The notes beneath the pieces are model-generated. The model was not told the DNA's origin. It searched no databases and saw nothing but the letters and a program-made list of their open reading frames with translations. From RYN-230 sp963834515 (GTDB lineage: Bacteria; Actinomycetota; Actinomycetes; Streptosporangiales; Streptosporangiaceae), in assembly GCA_963834515.1 (NCBI GenBank), contig CAWICB010000004.1:124001-188000 (forward strand): 64,000 bases of DNA, read 5' to 3'. The position numbers were made by a program, and so were the translations under genes. The first letter of the stretch is position 1; every line of letters begins with the position of its first letter. This document shows, in pieces, positions 50,189 to 59,543 of the stretch.

Positions 50189-50265
50189 GACCTCCGATTA
50201 TGCCGATCCCCCGGCCACGCCAGGAGGGCCGGGGGATCAACGCGGTGCGGGAGCGGTCCGGGCGG

Positions 50266-52623
50266 TCAGCCCGGGGTGCTCGCCGGGGCCGGGCCGGAGG
50301 GCTCGGCTGGCTCGGCCGGGGTGGCCGACTCGGCCGGCGACGACGGACCGCCCGAGGCCACGCTGGTGGACCGCCGCTTGGAGATCACGACCGCGGTCAC
50401 TATGATGGCCACCGCCACCAGGGCCACGCCGGTGCGCAGCCCGGCGTTGTGACTGTACTTGACCACGCTCGTCGCGATCAGCAGCGAGACCAGGTTCATC
50501 ACCTTGATCAGCGGGTTGATGGCCGGGCCCGCGGTGTCCTTGAACGGGTCACCCACCGTGTCGCCGATGATGGTCGCCTCATGCGCCTCCGAGCCCTTGC
50601 CGCCGTAATTGCCGTCCTCGACCAGCTTCTTGGCGTTGTCCCAGGCACCGCCGGAGTTGGCCAGGAACACGGCCATCAGCGCGCCGACCGCGATCGCGCC
50701 GGCCAGGTAGGCGCCGAGCGGCCCGTAGCCGAACGCGAAGCCGACCGCGATCGGTGCGAGCACCGCCATCAAGCCCGGCGTGGCCAGTTCACGCAGCGAG
50801 TCCTTGGTGCAGATGTCCACCACCCGGCCGTACTCGGGCTTCTCGGTGAAGTCCATGATCCCCGGGTGGTTGCGGAACTGCTGGCGTACCTCGTAGACAA
50901 CCTGGCCGGCCGCCCGGCCCACGGCCATGATCAGCAGGCCGGCGAAGTAGAACACCACGCACGCGCCGATGATGACGCCGACCAGCACGTTGGGGTGGTC
51001 CACCGACAGGTTGAACGTGCCACCGTTAATGCCGAGGGCCTGCACCACCGTGGTGCGGAACGAGCCGAACAGCGCGGTCGCGGCGAGCACCGCGGTCGCG
51101 ATCGCGATGCCCTTGGTGATGGCCTTGGTGGTGTTGCCCACCGCGTCCAGCTTGGTGAGCACCTGGGCGCCGTCGCCGGTCACGTCGCCGGACATCTCGG
51201 CGATGCCCTGGGCGTTGTCCGAGACCGGGCCGAACGTGTCCATGGACACGATCACGCCGACCGTGGTCAGCAGGCCGGTGCCCGCCAGCGCCACCGCGAA
51301 CAGGGCGATGGTGGCGTTGCCGGTGCCGAGCAGGAAGGCCAGGTAGACCGCCCCGCCGATGAGCAGCGCCGAGTACACGGCCGACTCCAGGCCGACCGAG
51401 ATGCCGGACAGGATGACCGTGGCCGCGCCGGTCAGCGAGCTTTCCCCGATCTCCCTGACCGGCTTGCGGGTGGTCTCAGTGAAGTACCCGGTCAGCAGCT
51501 GGATGGCGCTGGCCAGCACCAGGCCGATGATGACCGCGCCGATGGCCAGCAGCCGCGGGCTGCCGCCGTGGTGCAGGATGGCCGCGGCACCCGCCCCGGT
51601 CACGCCCTTGAACTCGCTGAAGTGGGCCGGCAGGTACAGGAACGCGGCGCCGATCACCAGCACCAGCGAGATGACCGCGGAGATGAAGAAGCCACGGTTG
51701 ATGGCGGTCATCCCGCTCCGGTCGCCCTTGCGCGGCATCGTCACGAAGATCCCCGCCACCGCGGTGATCACGCCGATCATCGGGATGATCAGCGGGAAGA
51801 CGAGGCCATCATTACCGAACGCCGCCTTGCCCAGGATGAGCGCCGCGACCAGCATGACGGCGTAGGACTCGAACAGGTCGGCGGCCATCCCGGCGCAGTC
51901 ACCCACGTTGTCCCCGACGTTGTCGGCGATGGTGGCCGCGTTCCGCGGGTCGTCCTCGGGGATACCCTGCTCGACCTTGCCGACCAGGTCGGCGCCGACG
52001 TCGGCGGCCTTGGTGAAGATGCCGCCGCCCACTCGCATGAACATGGCCAGCAGCGCCGCGCCGAAGCCGAAGCCCTCCAGCACGTTCGGTGCGTTCTCCC
52101 GGTACAGGATCACCACCAGCGCGGCGCCGAACAGGCCGAGCCCCACGGTGAACATGCCGGCCACCCCGCCGGTGCGGAACGCGATCCGCATCGCGGGCCG
52201 CTCACCGGCAAAGCCGTCCCGCGCCGCCGCGGCCACCCGGACGTTGCCGCGCACCGCGAGGGACATCCCGGTGAACCCGGTGAGACCGGAGAACAACGCC
52301 CCGATCAGGAAGAAGATGCTGCGGCCCCAGCGCACCGAAGATCCGTCCGCGGGCAGCAGCAACAGCACGAAGAAAATGGCAACAACGAAAACGCCCAGGG
52401 TACGGAACTGCCGCCGCAGATAGGCGGCCGCCCCTTCCTGCACCGCGCGGGCGATCTCCTGCATCCGCTCGGTGCCCTGGCTGGCGGCGAGTACCTCACG
52501 TACCAGCACGGCGGCCACGGCCAGGGCGAGCAGCGCAACCACGGCGACAACAATGACCCAGGTCAAGTTGGAGCCGGTGACACTGACTGCCCCGCTCCCC
52601 GTGGCGAGTTTGAGCCCAGACAT
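50266..52623 (-). CDS. hppA: Membrane-bound proton-translocating pyrophosphatase
   Basis: 785 residues, about 16 TM helices. Substrate site: DVGADLVGKVEQGIPEDDPR and NVGDCAGMAADLFESY. Further motifs are SMDTFGPVSDNAQGIAEMSG and NTGGAWDNAKK-like SGGAWDNAKKLVEDGNYGGK, then HEATIIGDTVGDPFKDTAG. In GNTTKAITKG the Lys at the K+-site position marks the K+-independent H+-pumping subfamily. It uses PPi to build proton motive force. In Streptomyces the same gene adjoins the bldG locus, as here. Pro/Ser/Ala-rich C-terminal tail. Confidence 0.96.
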   Translation of the reverse strand: MSGLKLATGSGAVSVTGSNLTWVIVVAVVALLALAVAAVLVREVLAASQGTERMQEIARAVQEGAAAYLRRQFRTLGVFVVAIFFVLLLLPADGSSVRWGRSIFFLIGALFSGLTGFTGMSLAVRGNVRVAAAARDGFAGERPAMRIAFRTGGVAGMFTVGLGLFGAALVVILYRENAPNVLEGFGFGAALLAMFMRVGGGIFTKAADVGADLVGKVEQGIPEDDPRNAATIADNVGDNVGDCAGMAADLFESYAVMLVAALILGKAAFGNDGLVFPLIIPMIGVITAVAGIFVTMPRKGDRSGMTAINRGFFISAVISLVLVIGAAFLYLPAHFSEFKGVTGAGAAAILHHGGSPRLLAIGAVIIGLVLASAIQLLTGYFTETTRKPVREIGESSLTGAATVILSGISVGLESAVYSALLIGGAVYLAFLLGTGNATIALFAVALAGTGLLTTVGVIVSMDTFGPVSDNAQGIAEMSGDVTGDGAQVLTKLDAVGNTTKAITKGIAIATAVLAATALFGSFRTTVVQALGINGGTFNLSVDHPNVLVGVIIGACVVFYFAGLLIMAVGRAAGQVVYEVRQQFRNHPGIMDFTEKPEYGRVVDICTKDSLRELATPGLMAVLAPIAVGFAFGYGPLGAYLAGAIAVGALMAVFLANSGGAWDNAKKLVEDGNYGGKGSEAHEATIIGDTVGDPFKDTAGPAINPLIKVMNLVSLLIATSVVKYSHNAGLRTGVALVAVAIIVTAVVISKRRSTSVASGGPSSPAESATPAEPAEPSGPAPASTPG

Positions 52624-52935
52624 CCTTGTTCTGTCCTCCTAGACAGTGGCCCGTGGCCGCCCAGCGCGTGGCCCAGCTATTCCCGGGGCCCGGCCGGCCA
52701 GCCGGGAACTGGCCGGCAGCCGACCGGCCAGCGCCGGAAACAGCCAGAAACGCACGGGATGGACACGGTGCCAAAAAAGCAGTGCGGGGAGTCTACGCAT
52801 GTCGGCCGCCGGATGCGAGGCGGGGACGGACCCGCCGCAGGGCCACGCTGCTCCCCCCGCACAGGTAATCACATAAGAGCCGAGGCTGGCAGAGATGTCC
52901 GCACATCCGGCCGCCAGCCCGCACGCCGTGGCCGG
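52624..52935. other. Intergenic gap upstream of hppA
   Basis: 312 bp between the hppA start and the end of the anti-sigma kinase gene, all on the minus strand. It must contain the hppA promoter unless it is co-transcribed with the kinase gene. I see no gene, repeat or confident promoter motif in it. Confidence 0.5.
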
Positions 52936-53436
52936 TCAGCCGGCTGTGCCGCCAGATGGCCAGCTCATCCTGATGCTGAGCCCGGCTGGGGTACGGGTGA
53001 ATTGCACATCGTCGGCCAGCCCCGCGATCACCGCGAGACCCAGTCCCTCCTGCGGGAAAGCACCCGCAGTGTGAGCACTATCACCGTTGGTCGTCCCGTT
53101 CCCCGGTGGCTGGCTGTCGCCGGGCCGCCCGCTCTCCGGCGGCACCGCCCAGCCCCCGGCTGTGCCGCCGTCCGTGTCGGCGGCACCGATCGCGGCGTCC
53201 ATGACGACCACCTCGAACCGGCCGCCCGACCCGGTCAGCTCGATCCGGACCGGCTCGGCCGGGCATTGCGCCTGGTGCGCTTCGACCGCGCGCGAGCACG
53301 CCTCACCCACGGCCAGGCGGACTTCGTCCAGGAGGGCTTCTTCGACCCCGCTGCGCCGCGCTACGGCGGTAGCGACCAGCCGCGCCGTCCGGACGTGCAC
53401 CGGCAGCGGCGTGAAGCTCATTTCGACAGTGGCCAT
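52936..53436 (-). CDS. RsbW-like anti-sigma factor / serine kinase (HATPase_c)
   Basis: 166 residues from ATG 53436. GHKL-type ATPase: VRTARLVATAVARRSGVEEA, N box VRLAVGEACSRAVEAHQAQ, FEVVVMDAAIGAADTDGG and the G-box QEGLGLAVIAGLADDVQFTR. A Gly/Ser/Pro-rich insertion interrupts the lid (residues 95-125). Such kinases bind and hold a sigma factor and phosphorylate the STAS antagonist encoded next to them. The gene begins 26 bases after the bldG-like stop and matches the partner of BldG in Streptomyces by position. Confidence 0.9.
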   Translation of the reverse strand: MATVEMSFTPLPVHVRTARLVATAVARRSGVEEALLDEVRLAVGEACSRAVEAHQAQCPAEPVRIELTGSGGRFEVVVMDAAIGAADTDGGTAGGWAVPPESGRPGDSQPPGNGTTNGDSAHTAGAFPQEGLGLAVIAGLADDVQFTRTPAGLSIRMSWPSGGTAG

Positions 53437-53462
53437 GACTGGATGAAGAGCGCGCGAGCCGC

Positions 53463-53813
53463 CTACTTCTCCGACTTCCGGGCGGTGATCGCCTCGTCGA
53501 CGCTGTCGTGAATACCGAAGACCTTGGTCAGCCCGGTGATGCGGAAGATCTTGAGGATGCGCTCCTGCGTGCAGACCAGGTCGAGCGAACCATCATGAGC
53601 GCGGACCCGCTTGAGCCCGCCGACCAGGACCCCAAGGCCGGTCGAGTCGAGGAACTCGACCTTCTCCATGTTCACCACCAGCTGGTAGTGACCGTTGTTC
53701 ACCAGTTCGATGAGCAGCTCGCGGAGCCGCGGGGCGGTGTAGACGTCGATCTCACCCTCGACATCGACGACCTCGATCCCATCCCTGGTGTGGTGGTCAA
53801 GCTTCAGATCCAC
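53463..53813 (-). CDS. bldG: Anti-anti-sigma factor (STAS), BldG-like
   Basis: 116 residues from ATG 53813. STAS domain with GIEVVDVEGEIDVYTAPRLR, the phosphorylatable Ser in VEFLDSTGLGVLVGGLKRV and LKIFRITGLTKVFGIHDSVD. Unphosphorylated antagonist binds the anti-sigma kinase and frees the sigma factor; in Streptomyces BldG controls differentiation and stress sigma factors. The symbol is given from sequence plus the conserved hppA/kinase/bldG/helicase order. Confidence 0.88.
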   Translation of the reverse strand: MDLKLDHHTRDGIEVVDVEGEIDVYTAPRLRELLIELVNNGHYQLVVNMEKVEFLDSTGLGVLVGGLKRVRAHDGSLDLVCTQERILKIFRITGLTKVFGIHDSVDEAITARKSEK

Positions 53814-53991
53814 AAATCCTCCAGCGCCATGCAGCCCTCGTCTGGTCGGGCTTCGTCTATCTCATCAGTGGTCTTGTGTCCCGAGGGCTTCGCAGGTCCC
53901 TCCCGGGGAGGCATCTGGTCCCGTGGCGCATTCAACCACGCTCTGACGTCATGTCTACACGAGTTCACGCTTCGAGGCACCCCGGGTACAG

Positions 53992-56366
53992 ATGTCAGAC
54001 TGGGAGCCGATGACTACGCTCACTCCGCCCCGGCCCGGTCAGCTCCCGCCCGCGGCTGCCTCCCCCGCAGACGTTGTCCTGCGCCACGGTGCGCAGTCAG
54101 GACGCCTGATCCACGTAGAGTACATGGCCGGCCGCGAGGGGCGGCAGGCGCCCTGGCCCAGCTGGGTCCCGGCCGCGCTGACCGGCGGCTTTGCCCAGCT
54201 TGGCGTGCCCGCGCCGTGGGCGCACCAGGTGGCCATGGCGGAGGCGGCCCGGGCCGGCCGGGACGTGATCATCGCCACCGGCACCGCGTCCGGGAAGTCG
54301 CTCGGCTACCAGCTGCCCGCGCTCACCGCGGCACTCGAGGCGGGCACCGTGCTCTATCTCGCGCCAACCCGGGCCCTGGCCGCCGACCAGCTCCGCGCGC
54401 TGGGCGAGCTGGGCATTCCCGGTATCCGGGCCGCCGTGGTCGACGGCGACACGCCGGTGGCCCAGCGGGAGTGGGCCCGCAGCCACGCCAACTACCTGCT
54501 CACCACGCCGGACATGCTGCATCAGACGCTGCTCCCCCGGCACGCCAGGTGGACCGGGTTCTACCGGCGGCTGCGCTACATCGTGGTGGACGAGTGCCAC
54601 ACGTACCGCGGCGTATTCGGCTCGCACGTGGCCCAGGTGCTGCGCCGCCTGCACCGGGTGGCGGTGGCGCACGGCGACGCGGCGGAGCCGGTCTTCCTGC
54701 TCGCCTCGGCCACGGTCAGCGACCCGGCCGGGTGCGCGCGGCTGCTCACCGGGCGGCCCGCCGAGGCGGTGACCGAGAACGCCGCGCCCCGCGGGCCGGT
54801 CACGTTCGGCCTGTGGGAGCCGCCGCTGACCCGGGCCCGCGGCGAGGCGGACGCGCCGGTCCGGCGCAGCGCCACCGCCGAGGCGGCCCGCCTGCTGGCC
54901 GACCTGGTGGCTGAGCAGGTCCCGGTGCTCGCGTTCACCCGGTCCCGGCGGGGCGCCGAGGGGGTGGCGCTGGCCGCGCGGCGCGCGCTCCGCGAGGCGG
55001 GCGCGGCCGCCGCGAGTGAGCGGGTGGCCGCCTACCGCTCGGGTTACCTGCGCGAGGACCGCCGGGCGCTGGAAGAGGCGCTGCGCACCGGCGCCATCAC
55101 GGGGCTGGCCACGACCACCGCGCTGGAACTGGGCGTGGACATCGCCGGCCTGGATGCGGTGCTCATCGCCGGCTGGCCGGGCACCCGGGCCGCACTGTGG
55201 CAGCAGGCCGGCCGGGCCGGGCGGGCGGGCCTGCGGCGGTGGTGGTGCTGATCGCGCGGGACGACCCGCTGGACACCTACCTGGTGCATCACCCGGAGGC
55301 GCTGCTGCACCGCCCGGTCGAGGCTACGGTGCTGGACCCCGGCAACCCGTACGTGCTGGCCCCGCACCTGTGCGCGGCGGCCGCGGAACTGCCGCTCACC
55401 GATGCGGACCTGGCCACGTTCGGCCCTGGGGCGAGCGAGATCGCGGACGCGCTGGCCCGCCGCGGAATGCTGCGCCGCCGGGGCGGTGCGCTGTACTGGA
55501 CCAGCCGGGGCCGCCGGCGGCAGACCGGGCTGCGCGGTACCGGGAGCCGGCCAGTCAAGATCGTTGAACAGGCCACCGGCCGGCTGGTCGGGACGGTGGA
55601 CGAGCCGTCCTCGCATCTGCTCGTGCACAGCGGCGCGGTCTACCCGCACCAGGGCGAGATGTACCTGGTGGACGAGCTTGACCTGGCCGCCGGGGTAGCG
55701 CTGGTCCGGCCCGAAGACCCCGGCTACGCCACCTCGGCCCGGCAGGTCACCGCGATCGAGGTCACCCGCACGCTGCACCGGGAGAGCTGGCCGGACGCGG
55801 CGGTGCATTTTGGTGACGTCCAGGTGAGAAGGCAGGTGACCGGGTTCGTCCGGCGCAGCACCCGGACCAGCCGCCCCCTCGGCCAGGTCCCGCTCAGCCT
55901 GCCGCCGCAGACCCTGCGCACCCGGGCCATCTGGTGGACGATCTCGGCCAGCCAGCGCAGCCGGCTGCTGGCCGCGGGAGTGGACCTGGCCGGGGCGGCG
56001 CACGCCGCGGAGCACGCCTCGATCGGGCTGCTGCCGCTGTTCGCGGCGTGCGACCGGTGGGACGTGGGCGGGGTGTCAGCGGACCAGCACCCGGCGACCG
56101 GGCAGCTCACCGTGTTCGTCTACGACGGGCAGGACGGCGGGGCGGGCTTCGCCGAGCGCGGCTTCCGGGCGGTCCGGGACTGGCTGTCAGCAACGGCGGA
56201 CGCGATTCGCAGTTGCGAGTGCCAGGCCGGGTGCCCGTCGTGCATCCAGTCACCCAAGTGCGGGAACGGGAACGAGCCGCTGTCCAAGCAGGGCGCGCTC
56301 CCGCTGCTGGACAGCCTGCTCGGGCGGCCGGGACCGGACACTAGTGCCGCGGACAGTTCTGGGTAG
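53992..56366 (+). pseudogene. DEAD/DEAH-box helicase with DUF1998 zinc region (MrfA/YprA-like), one frameshift
   Basis: The N-terminal frame from ATG 53992 (or 54010) carries RecA domain 1 with Walker A IIATGTASGKSLGYQLPA, VDECHTYRGVFGS (DEVH-type box) and LLASATVSDP, and domain 2 up to QQAGRAGRAG. At about 55230 one base is missing: CCT instead of CT would give GPAAVVVLIARDDPLDTYLV, which continues in the next frame to the stop at 56366. That second part holds the DUF1998 domain and the four-Cys cluster SCECQAGCPSCIQSPKCGN. Related helicases act in DNA repair (mitomycin resistance). Apart from the single deletion the gene looks sound. Usual neighbour of bldG. Confidence 0.82.
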
Positions 56367-56396
56367 TCCCGGCAAAATCCGTCCTGACCTGGGCAA

Positions 56397-56470
56397 AGGG
56401 CAGCAAGGGGGCGACCCCCGCCGGGGGGGAGAGCGGGGGTCGCCAAACGGTCCGGCCCCGGGGGGGCAGA
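56397..56470. repeat. G-run/C-run palindromic repeats between helicase and HAD genes
   Basis: AGGGGGCGACCCCCG (about 56405-56419) and GCGGGGGTCGCC (56432-56443) are inverted to one another, followed by a C4G7-type run at 56457-56466. They look like the hairpin module of the dispersed repeat seen at 7803-7870, 57555-57590 and 62050-62079. Confidence 0.6.
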
Positions 56471-56576
56471 GCCGGTCCCGTCACTCAGCAAAGCCTACGT
56501 GTATCCGGGCCAAGTTACCAATTGGTCATGGCCAGCTGCCAACGATTGCAGGGCATTCGGCCGTAGGCTCCGGTCC

Positions 56577-57342
56577 GTGACTAGTTCCGCCGCCAGCGGC
56601 CAGCCGCGGCGTTCTTTGACCTCGATAAGACGATCATCGCGAGGTCGGCCACGCTGGCTTACGGGCCCTCGTTTTACCGTAATGGCCTGATCAGCCGGGG
56701 TGACGCGGTCCGCGGCGCAGTGGCCCAGCTGCTGTTCAGCCGGCACGAGGCCAGCCACCAGCGGATGGAGCGGATCAGGGACCAGGTCAGCCAGTTGTGT
56801 CGGGCTGGCCCGCCGAACGAGTCCGGGGCATCGTGACCCGGCACCTCGATGAGCTGATCCTGCCCCATATCTACGACGAGGCGCGGGCCCTGCTCGACCG
56901 GCACCGGGACGCGGGCGAGGACGTGATCATCGTCAGCACGTCCGGGCAGGAGATGGTCGGGCCGATCGGCGCCCTGCTCGGCGCGGCGCTGGTCATCGCC
57001 ACCCGGATGGAGATCACCGAGGGCCGGTACACCGGTCAGATGGAGTTCTACGCGTACGGCGAGGCCAAGGCGCAGCGGGTCCGGGAACTGGCCGCCGAGC
57101 GCGGCTACGAACTGGCCGACTGCTACGCATACAGCGACTCGGTCACCGACCGGCCCATGCTGGAGGCGGTCGGGCGGCCGCACGCGGTGAACCCGGACCG
57201 CGCGCTGCGCAGGCTGGCCCAGCAGCGTGGCTGGCCGGTGCTGGAGTTCAGCGCGCTGCCCGGCCCGGGCCTGCCCCGGCCAGGACGTGACCGGGCGGAC
57301 CTTGCCGCCGGAGAATGCGACCGCACAGACCGATCAAGATAA
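56577..57342 (+). pseudogene. HAD-IB phosphatase (SerB-like), two frameshifts
   Basis: Three frames are needed to read it. GTG 56577 gives VTSSAASGQ. After one missing base the second frame reads AAFFDLDKTIIARSATLAYG (HAD motif I), NGLISRGDAVRGAVAQLLFS, RIRDQVSQLCR. A second missing G near 56798 leads to the third frame GWPAERVRGIVTRHLDELIL, VIIVSTSGQEMVGPIG (motif II) and YAYSDSVTDRPMLEAVGRP (motif III). The protein would be about 255 residues, the size of the HAD-IB subfamily. Two one-base deletions at GC runs could be real decay or sequence errors. Confidence 0.78.
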
Positions 57343-57554
57343 CGAATTCATCTCGGTCAGGGCTTTCCCTGCCCGGTGATCCGCCGTAGAAAGGTGACTA
57401 GGTCCTGGCACGGCAAGTCGGGTACCCACGCGACCAGCAGCCGCGGAAGGCGTCCGAGGCAGGCCCGGCCCAGGCCACGTCAGCACTTGGGGCGGGCCGG
57501 GGACTGCCCGGGATGATGGTGCACGCTCTGGTAGCCCGGCTCGCCGTGCCAGGC

Positions 57555-57660
57555 AGAGCTATCCGGGGGGACGACCCCCCAGAACCCCCCGATCGCCGCT
57601 ACGCGCCGAGCGGCTTCTCGGCGGGCACACGGCTGCGCCGCGCCCCGCCTCGGCGCCGCA
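57555..57660 (-). repeat. Dispersed GC-rich repeat, copy B
   Basis: The minus-strand reading of 57597-57660 matches 7734-7798 with two substitutions and a one-base gap, including GCCGTGTGCCCGCCGAGAAG. It continues into GATCGGGGGG and CGTCCCCCCGG hairpin arms (57563-57596), which in turn match the segment at 62050-62079 inside nudL. Confidence 0.88.
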
Positions 57661-57902
57661 GTCCCGCCTCCCGCCGACGGCCCGCCTGCCGCCCACCGAC
57701 GACCCGCCCCGTCTCGGCGCCCCAGTCCCGCCTCCCGCCGACGGCCCGCCTGCCGCCCACCGACGACCCGCCCCCGCCTCGGCGCCGCAGTCCCGCCACC
57801 TTCCAGCCCCAGCCTCCCCCAGCGCCCGCCACCTCTCAGCCCCAGCCTCCCCCAGCGCCCGGCTCGTCCCAGCCCCAGCCTCCGCCCAGCGCCCGGCTCG
57901 TC
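57649..57902 (+). repeat. Two adjoining tandem repeat arrays (about 64 bp x2.3 and 33 bp x3)
   Basis: CTCGGCGCC-headed units begin at 57649, 57713 and 57778 (third partial), period 64-65 bp, sharing CCGACGGCCCGCCTGCCGCC. Then CAGCCCCAGCCTCC-headed units begin at 57804, 57837 and 57870, period 33 bp. Confidence 0.85.
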
Positions 57903-58168
57903 CCCCTCTCCCGACGGCCTTTCCCGCCCTTCCCGGGCCCGCAAAACCCCCCGGGCACGGGTCATTGTGGGCCATGCCGCGCAATAGCGGAAGGCCGCGC
58001 TGAAGTGCCGCCGGCTAATCCCGTAAGATCACCTCGCGGGGGCACTGCTGTTCCCGGGATATAGGGGCAATTCCTGGCGCCTCGTGCCCGGACTGACCTG
58101 CTGCCCGCCCTGTGCACCCGCGAATCACAGGGAAAGTGAGCGGCACCGATCGCGCGAGGGGAGTGCGG

Positions 58169-58615
58169 ATGGCCAGGCCCGCAGTTACGCAGTCGCTGGG
58201 CAATGCCAGCGAGCCGTCAATCGGTGATCTCGTCTCGACGGCCATCAAGGATGTAACCACCCTGGTCAAGTGCGAAATTGACCTGGCCAAGGTGGAGTTG
58301 CGCGATGATGCCCGCCGGGTTGGCCTCTCGGTCGCCCTGGGCGGCACCATCATGTTCTTCGGCTTCCTCATCCTGGTCATGCTCAGCTTCGCGTACGCCG
58401 AAGGGCTGATCACGGTGGGCATCTGGACCTGGGCGGCGTACCTGATCGTGGCCGGCACCTGGGCCGTGCTGGCCATGATCTGTGCCCTGGTGATATGGCT
58501 CAGGCTGCGCGGGGTCAGTGGCCTGCGCCGGACGCGCGAGTCCGTCCGGGAGGACCTGGCCATGCTCAAGCGGGACGAGGAGACGCCGGCCCGGCCGGCG
58601 GTCGAGGCAGGCTGA
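58169..58615 (+). CDS. Phage-holin-like DUF1469 membrane protein
   Basis: 148 residues from ATG 58169 (GAGGGGAG seven bases upstream). An N-terminal amphipathic segment (SIGDLVSTAIKDVTTLVKCE) precedes two TM helices (LGGTIMFFGFLILVMLSFAY and TWAAYLIVAGTWAVLAMICA) and a charged tail (RRTRESVREDLAMLKRDEE). The Phage_holin_3_6/DUF1469 family is chromosomal and not phage-derived here. In mycobacteria the same kind of gene precedes the epoxide hydrolase ephE, and here the hydrolase starts 4 bases after its stop. Confidence 0.85.
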   Translation: MARPAVTQSLGNASEPSIGDLVSTAIKDVTTLVKCEIDLAKVELRDDARRVGLSVALGGTIMFFGFLILVMLSFAYAEGLITVGIWTWAAYLIVAGTWAVLAMICALVIWLRLRGVSGLRRTRESVREDLAMLKRDEETPARPAVEAG

Positions 58616-58619
58616 CCCG

Positions 58620-59543
58620 ATGACCCTGCGGGGCGAGTCGGCCATCTACGTTGACGGCCCGTGGTCGCACCGGGCCATCAGCGCCAACGGCACCCGGTTC
58701 CACATCGTCGAGGCGGGCGACGGGCCGCTGGTGCTCATGCTGCATGGCTTTCCGCAGTTCTGGTGGACCTGGCGCAGCCAGCTCGCCACGCTGGCCGAGG
58801 CGGGCTTCCGCGCGGTCGCCGCGGACCTGCGCGGCTACGGTGGCAGCGACAAGCCACCGCGGGGCTACGACCTGATCACCGCGGCGTCCGACGCGGCCGG
58901 GCTGATCCGCTCGCTCGGCGAGGCCAACGCCGTGGTCATCGGGCACGACTGGGGCGGCCTGGTGGCCTGGACCATGGCCGCCTACCACCCCAAGGTGGTC
59001 CGGCGGCTGGCCGTGATCTCGATGGCTCACCCACTGCGGATGCGTTCTGCCCTGGTCACCGACCCGCTCGGCCAGGGGCGCCGCAGCGGGTACGCGTTCG
59101 GCTTCCAGGTCCCGGTGCTGCCCGAGCGCACCCTGGTCCGGGATCACGCCCAGCGGGTCGGCCAGATGCTGCGGGCCTGGTCCGGGCCGGGCTGGCCCGA
59201 CCCGGAGACTGAGCGCCGGTACCGGACCGCCATGTGCATCCCCTCGGTGGCGCACTCGGCCCTGGAGTATCACCGCTGGTTCATGCGCTCCCGGCTGCGG
59301 CCGGACGGCAGACGGTACGCACAGCGGATGCGCGCGCCGATCCAGGCGCCCACGCTGCACCTGCAGGGCGGGCTCGACACCTGTGTGCTGCCAGCCACCG
59401 CGCGCGGCGCCGGCGCACACGTGGACGGGCCGTACCGCTGGCGGCTGCTGGACGGGGCCGGGCACTTCCCGCACGAGGAACAGCCCGCCCGGTTCGACAC
59501 TGAGCTGCACGGCTGGCTGGTGGACCCAGAACCCGAACGGTGA
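58620..59543 (+). CDS. Alpha/beta hydrolase, epoxide-hydrolase type
   Basis: 307 residues from ATG 58620. Oxyanion-hole motif LMLHGFPQFWWTWR, nucleophile elbow VIGHDWGGLVAW with Asp as nucleophile, as in epoxide hydrolases and dehalogenases, lid-domain Tyr candidates, and the catalytic His in LLDGAGHFPHEEQPARFDTE. By neighbourhood (holin-like before, marP after) it corresponds to EphE. Overlaps the DUF309 gene start (TGATG). Confidence 0.9.
   Translation: MTLRGESAIYVDGPWSHRAISANGTRFHIVEAGDGPLVLMLHGFPQFWWTWRSQLATLAEAGFRAVAADLRGYGGSDKPPRGYDLITAASDAAGLIRSLGEANAVVIGHDWGGLVAWTMAAYHPKVVRRLAVISMAHPLRMRSALVTDPLGQGRRSGYAFGFQVPVLPERTLVRDHAQRVGQMLRAWSGPGWPDPETERRYRTAMCIPSVAHSALEYHRWFMRSRLRPDGRRYAQRMRAPIQAPTLHLQGGLDTCVLPATARGAGAHVDGPYRWRLLDGAGHFPHEEQPARFDTELHGWLVDPEPER

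Larger units (their letters stand above)
57343..58168. other. Repeat-filled intergenic region without a recognisable gene
   Basis: 826 bp between the HAD gene and the holin-like gene. It contains a copy of the dispersed repeat (57555-57660) and two tandem repeat arrays (57649-57797, 57804-57902). Open frames across it translate to Pro/Arg-rich low complexity with no family resemblance. AT-richer sequence near 57343-57410 and 58010-58070 may hold promoters or terminators. Confidence 0.6.

Noticed and set aside
50200..53511. 1103-residue open frame antisense to hppA and the anti-sigma kinase gene
   Set aside because: High-GC shadow frame with no motif; the opposite strand carries conserved hppA and kinase genes.
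57513..58064. Pro/Arg-rich open frame of 183 residues
   Set aside because: Runs through tandem repeats and a dispersed repeat; no domain and no good start, so treated as non-coding.
58169..58615. Prophage indication from the holin-like protein
   Set aside because: DUF1469 proteins are ordinary chromosomal membrane proteins in this conserved neighbourhood; no other phage gene is present.
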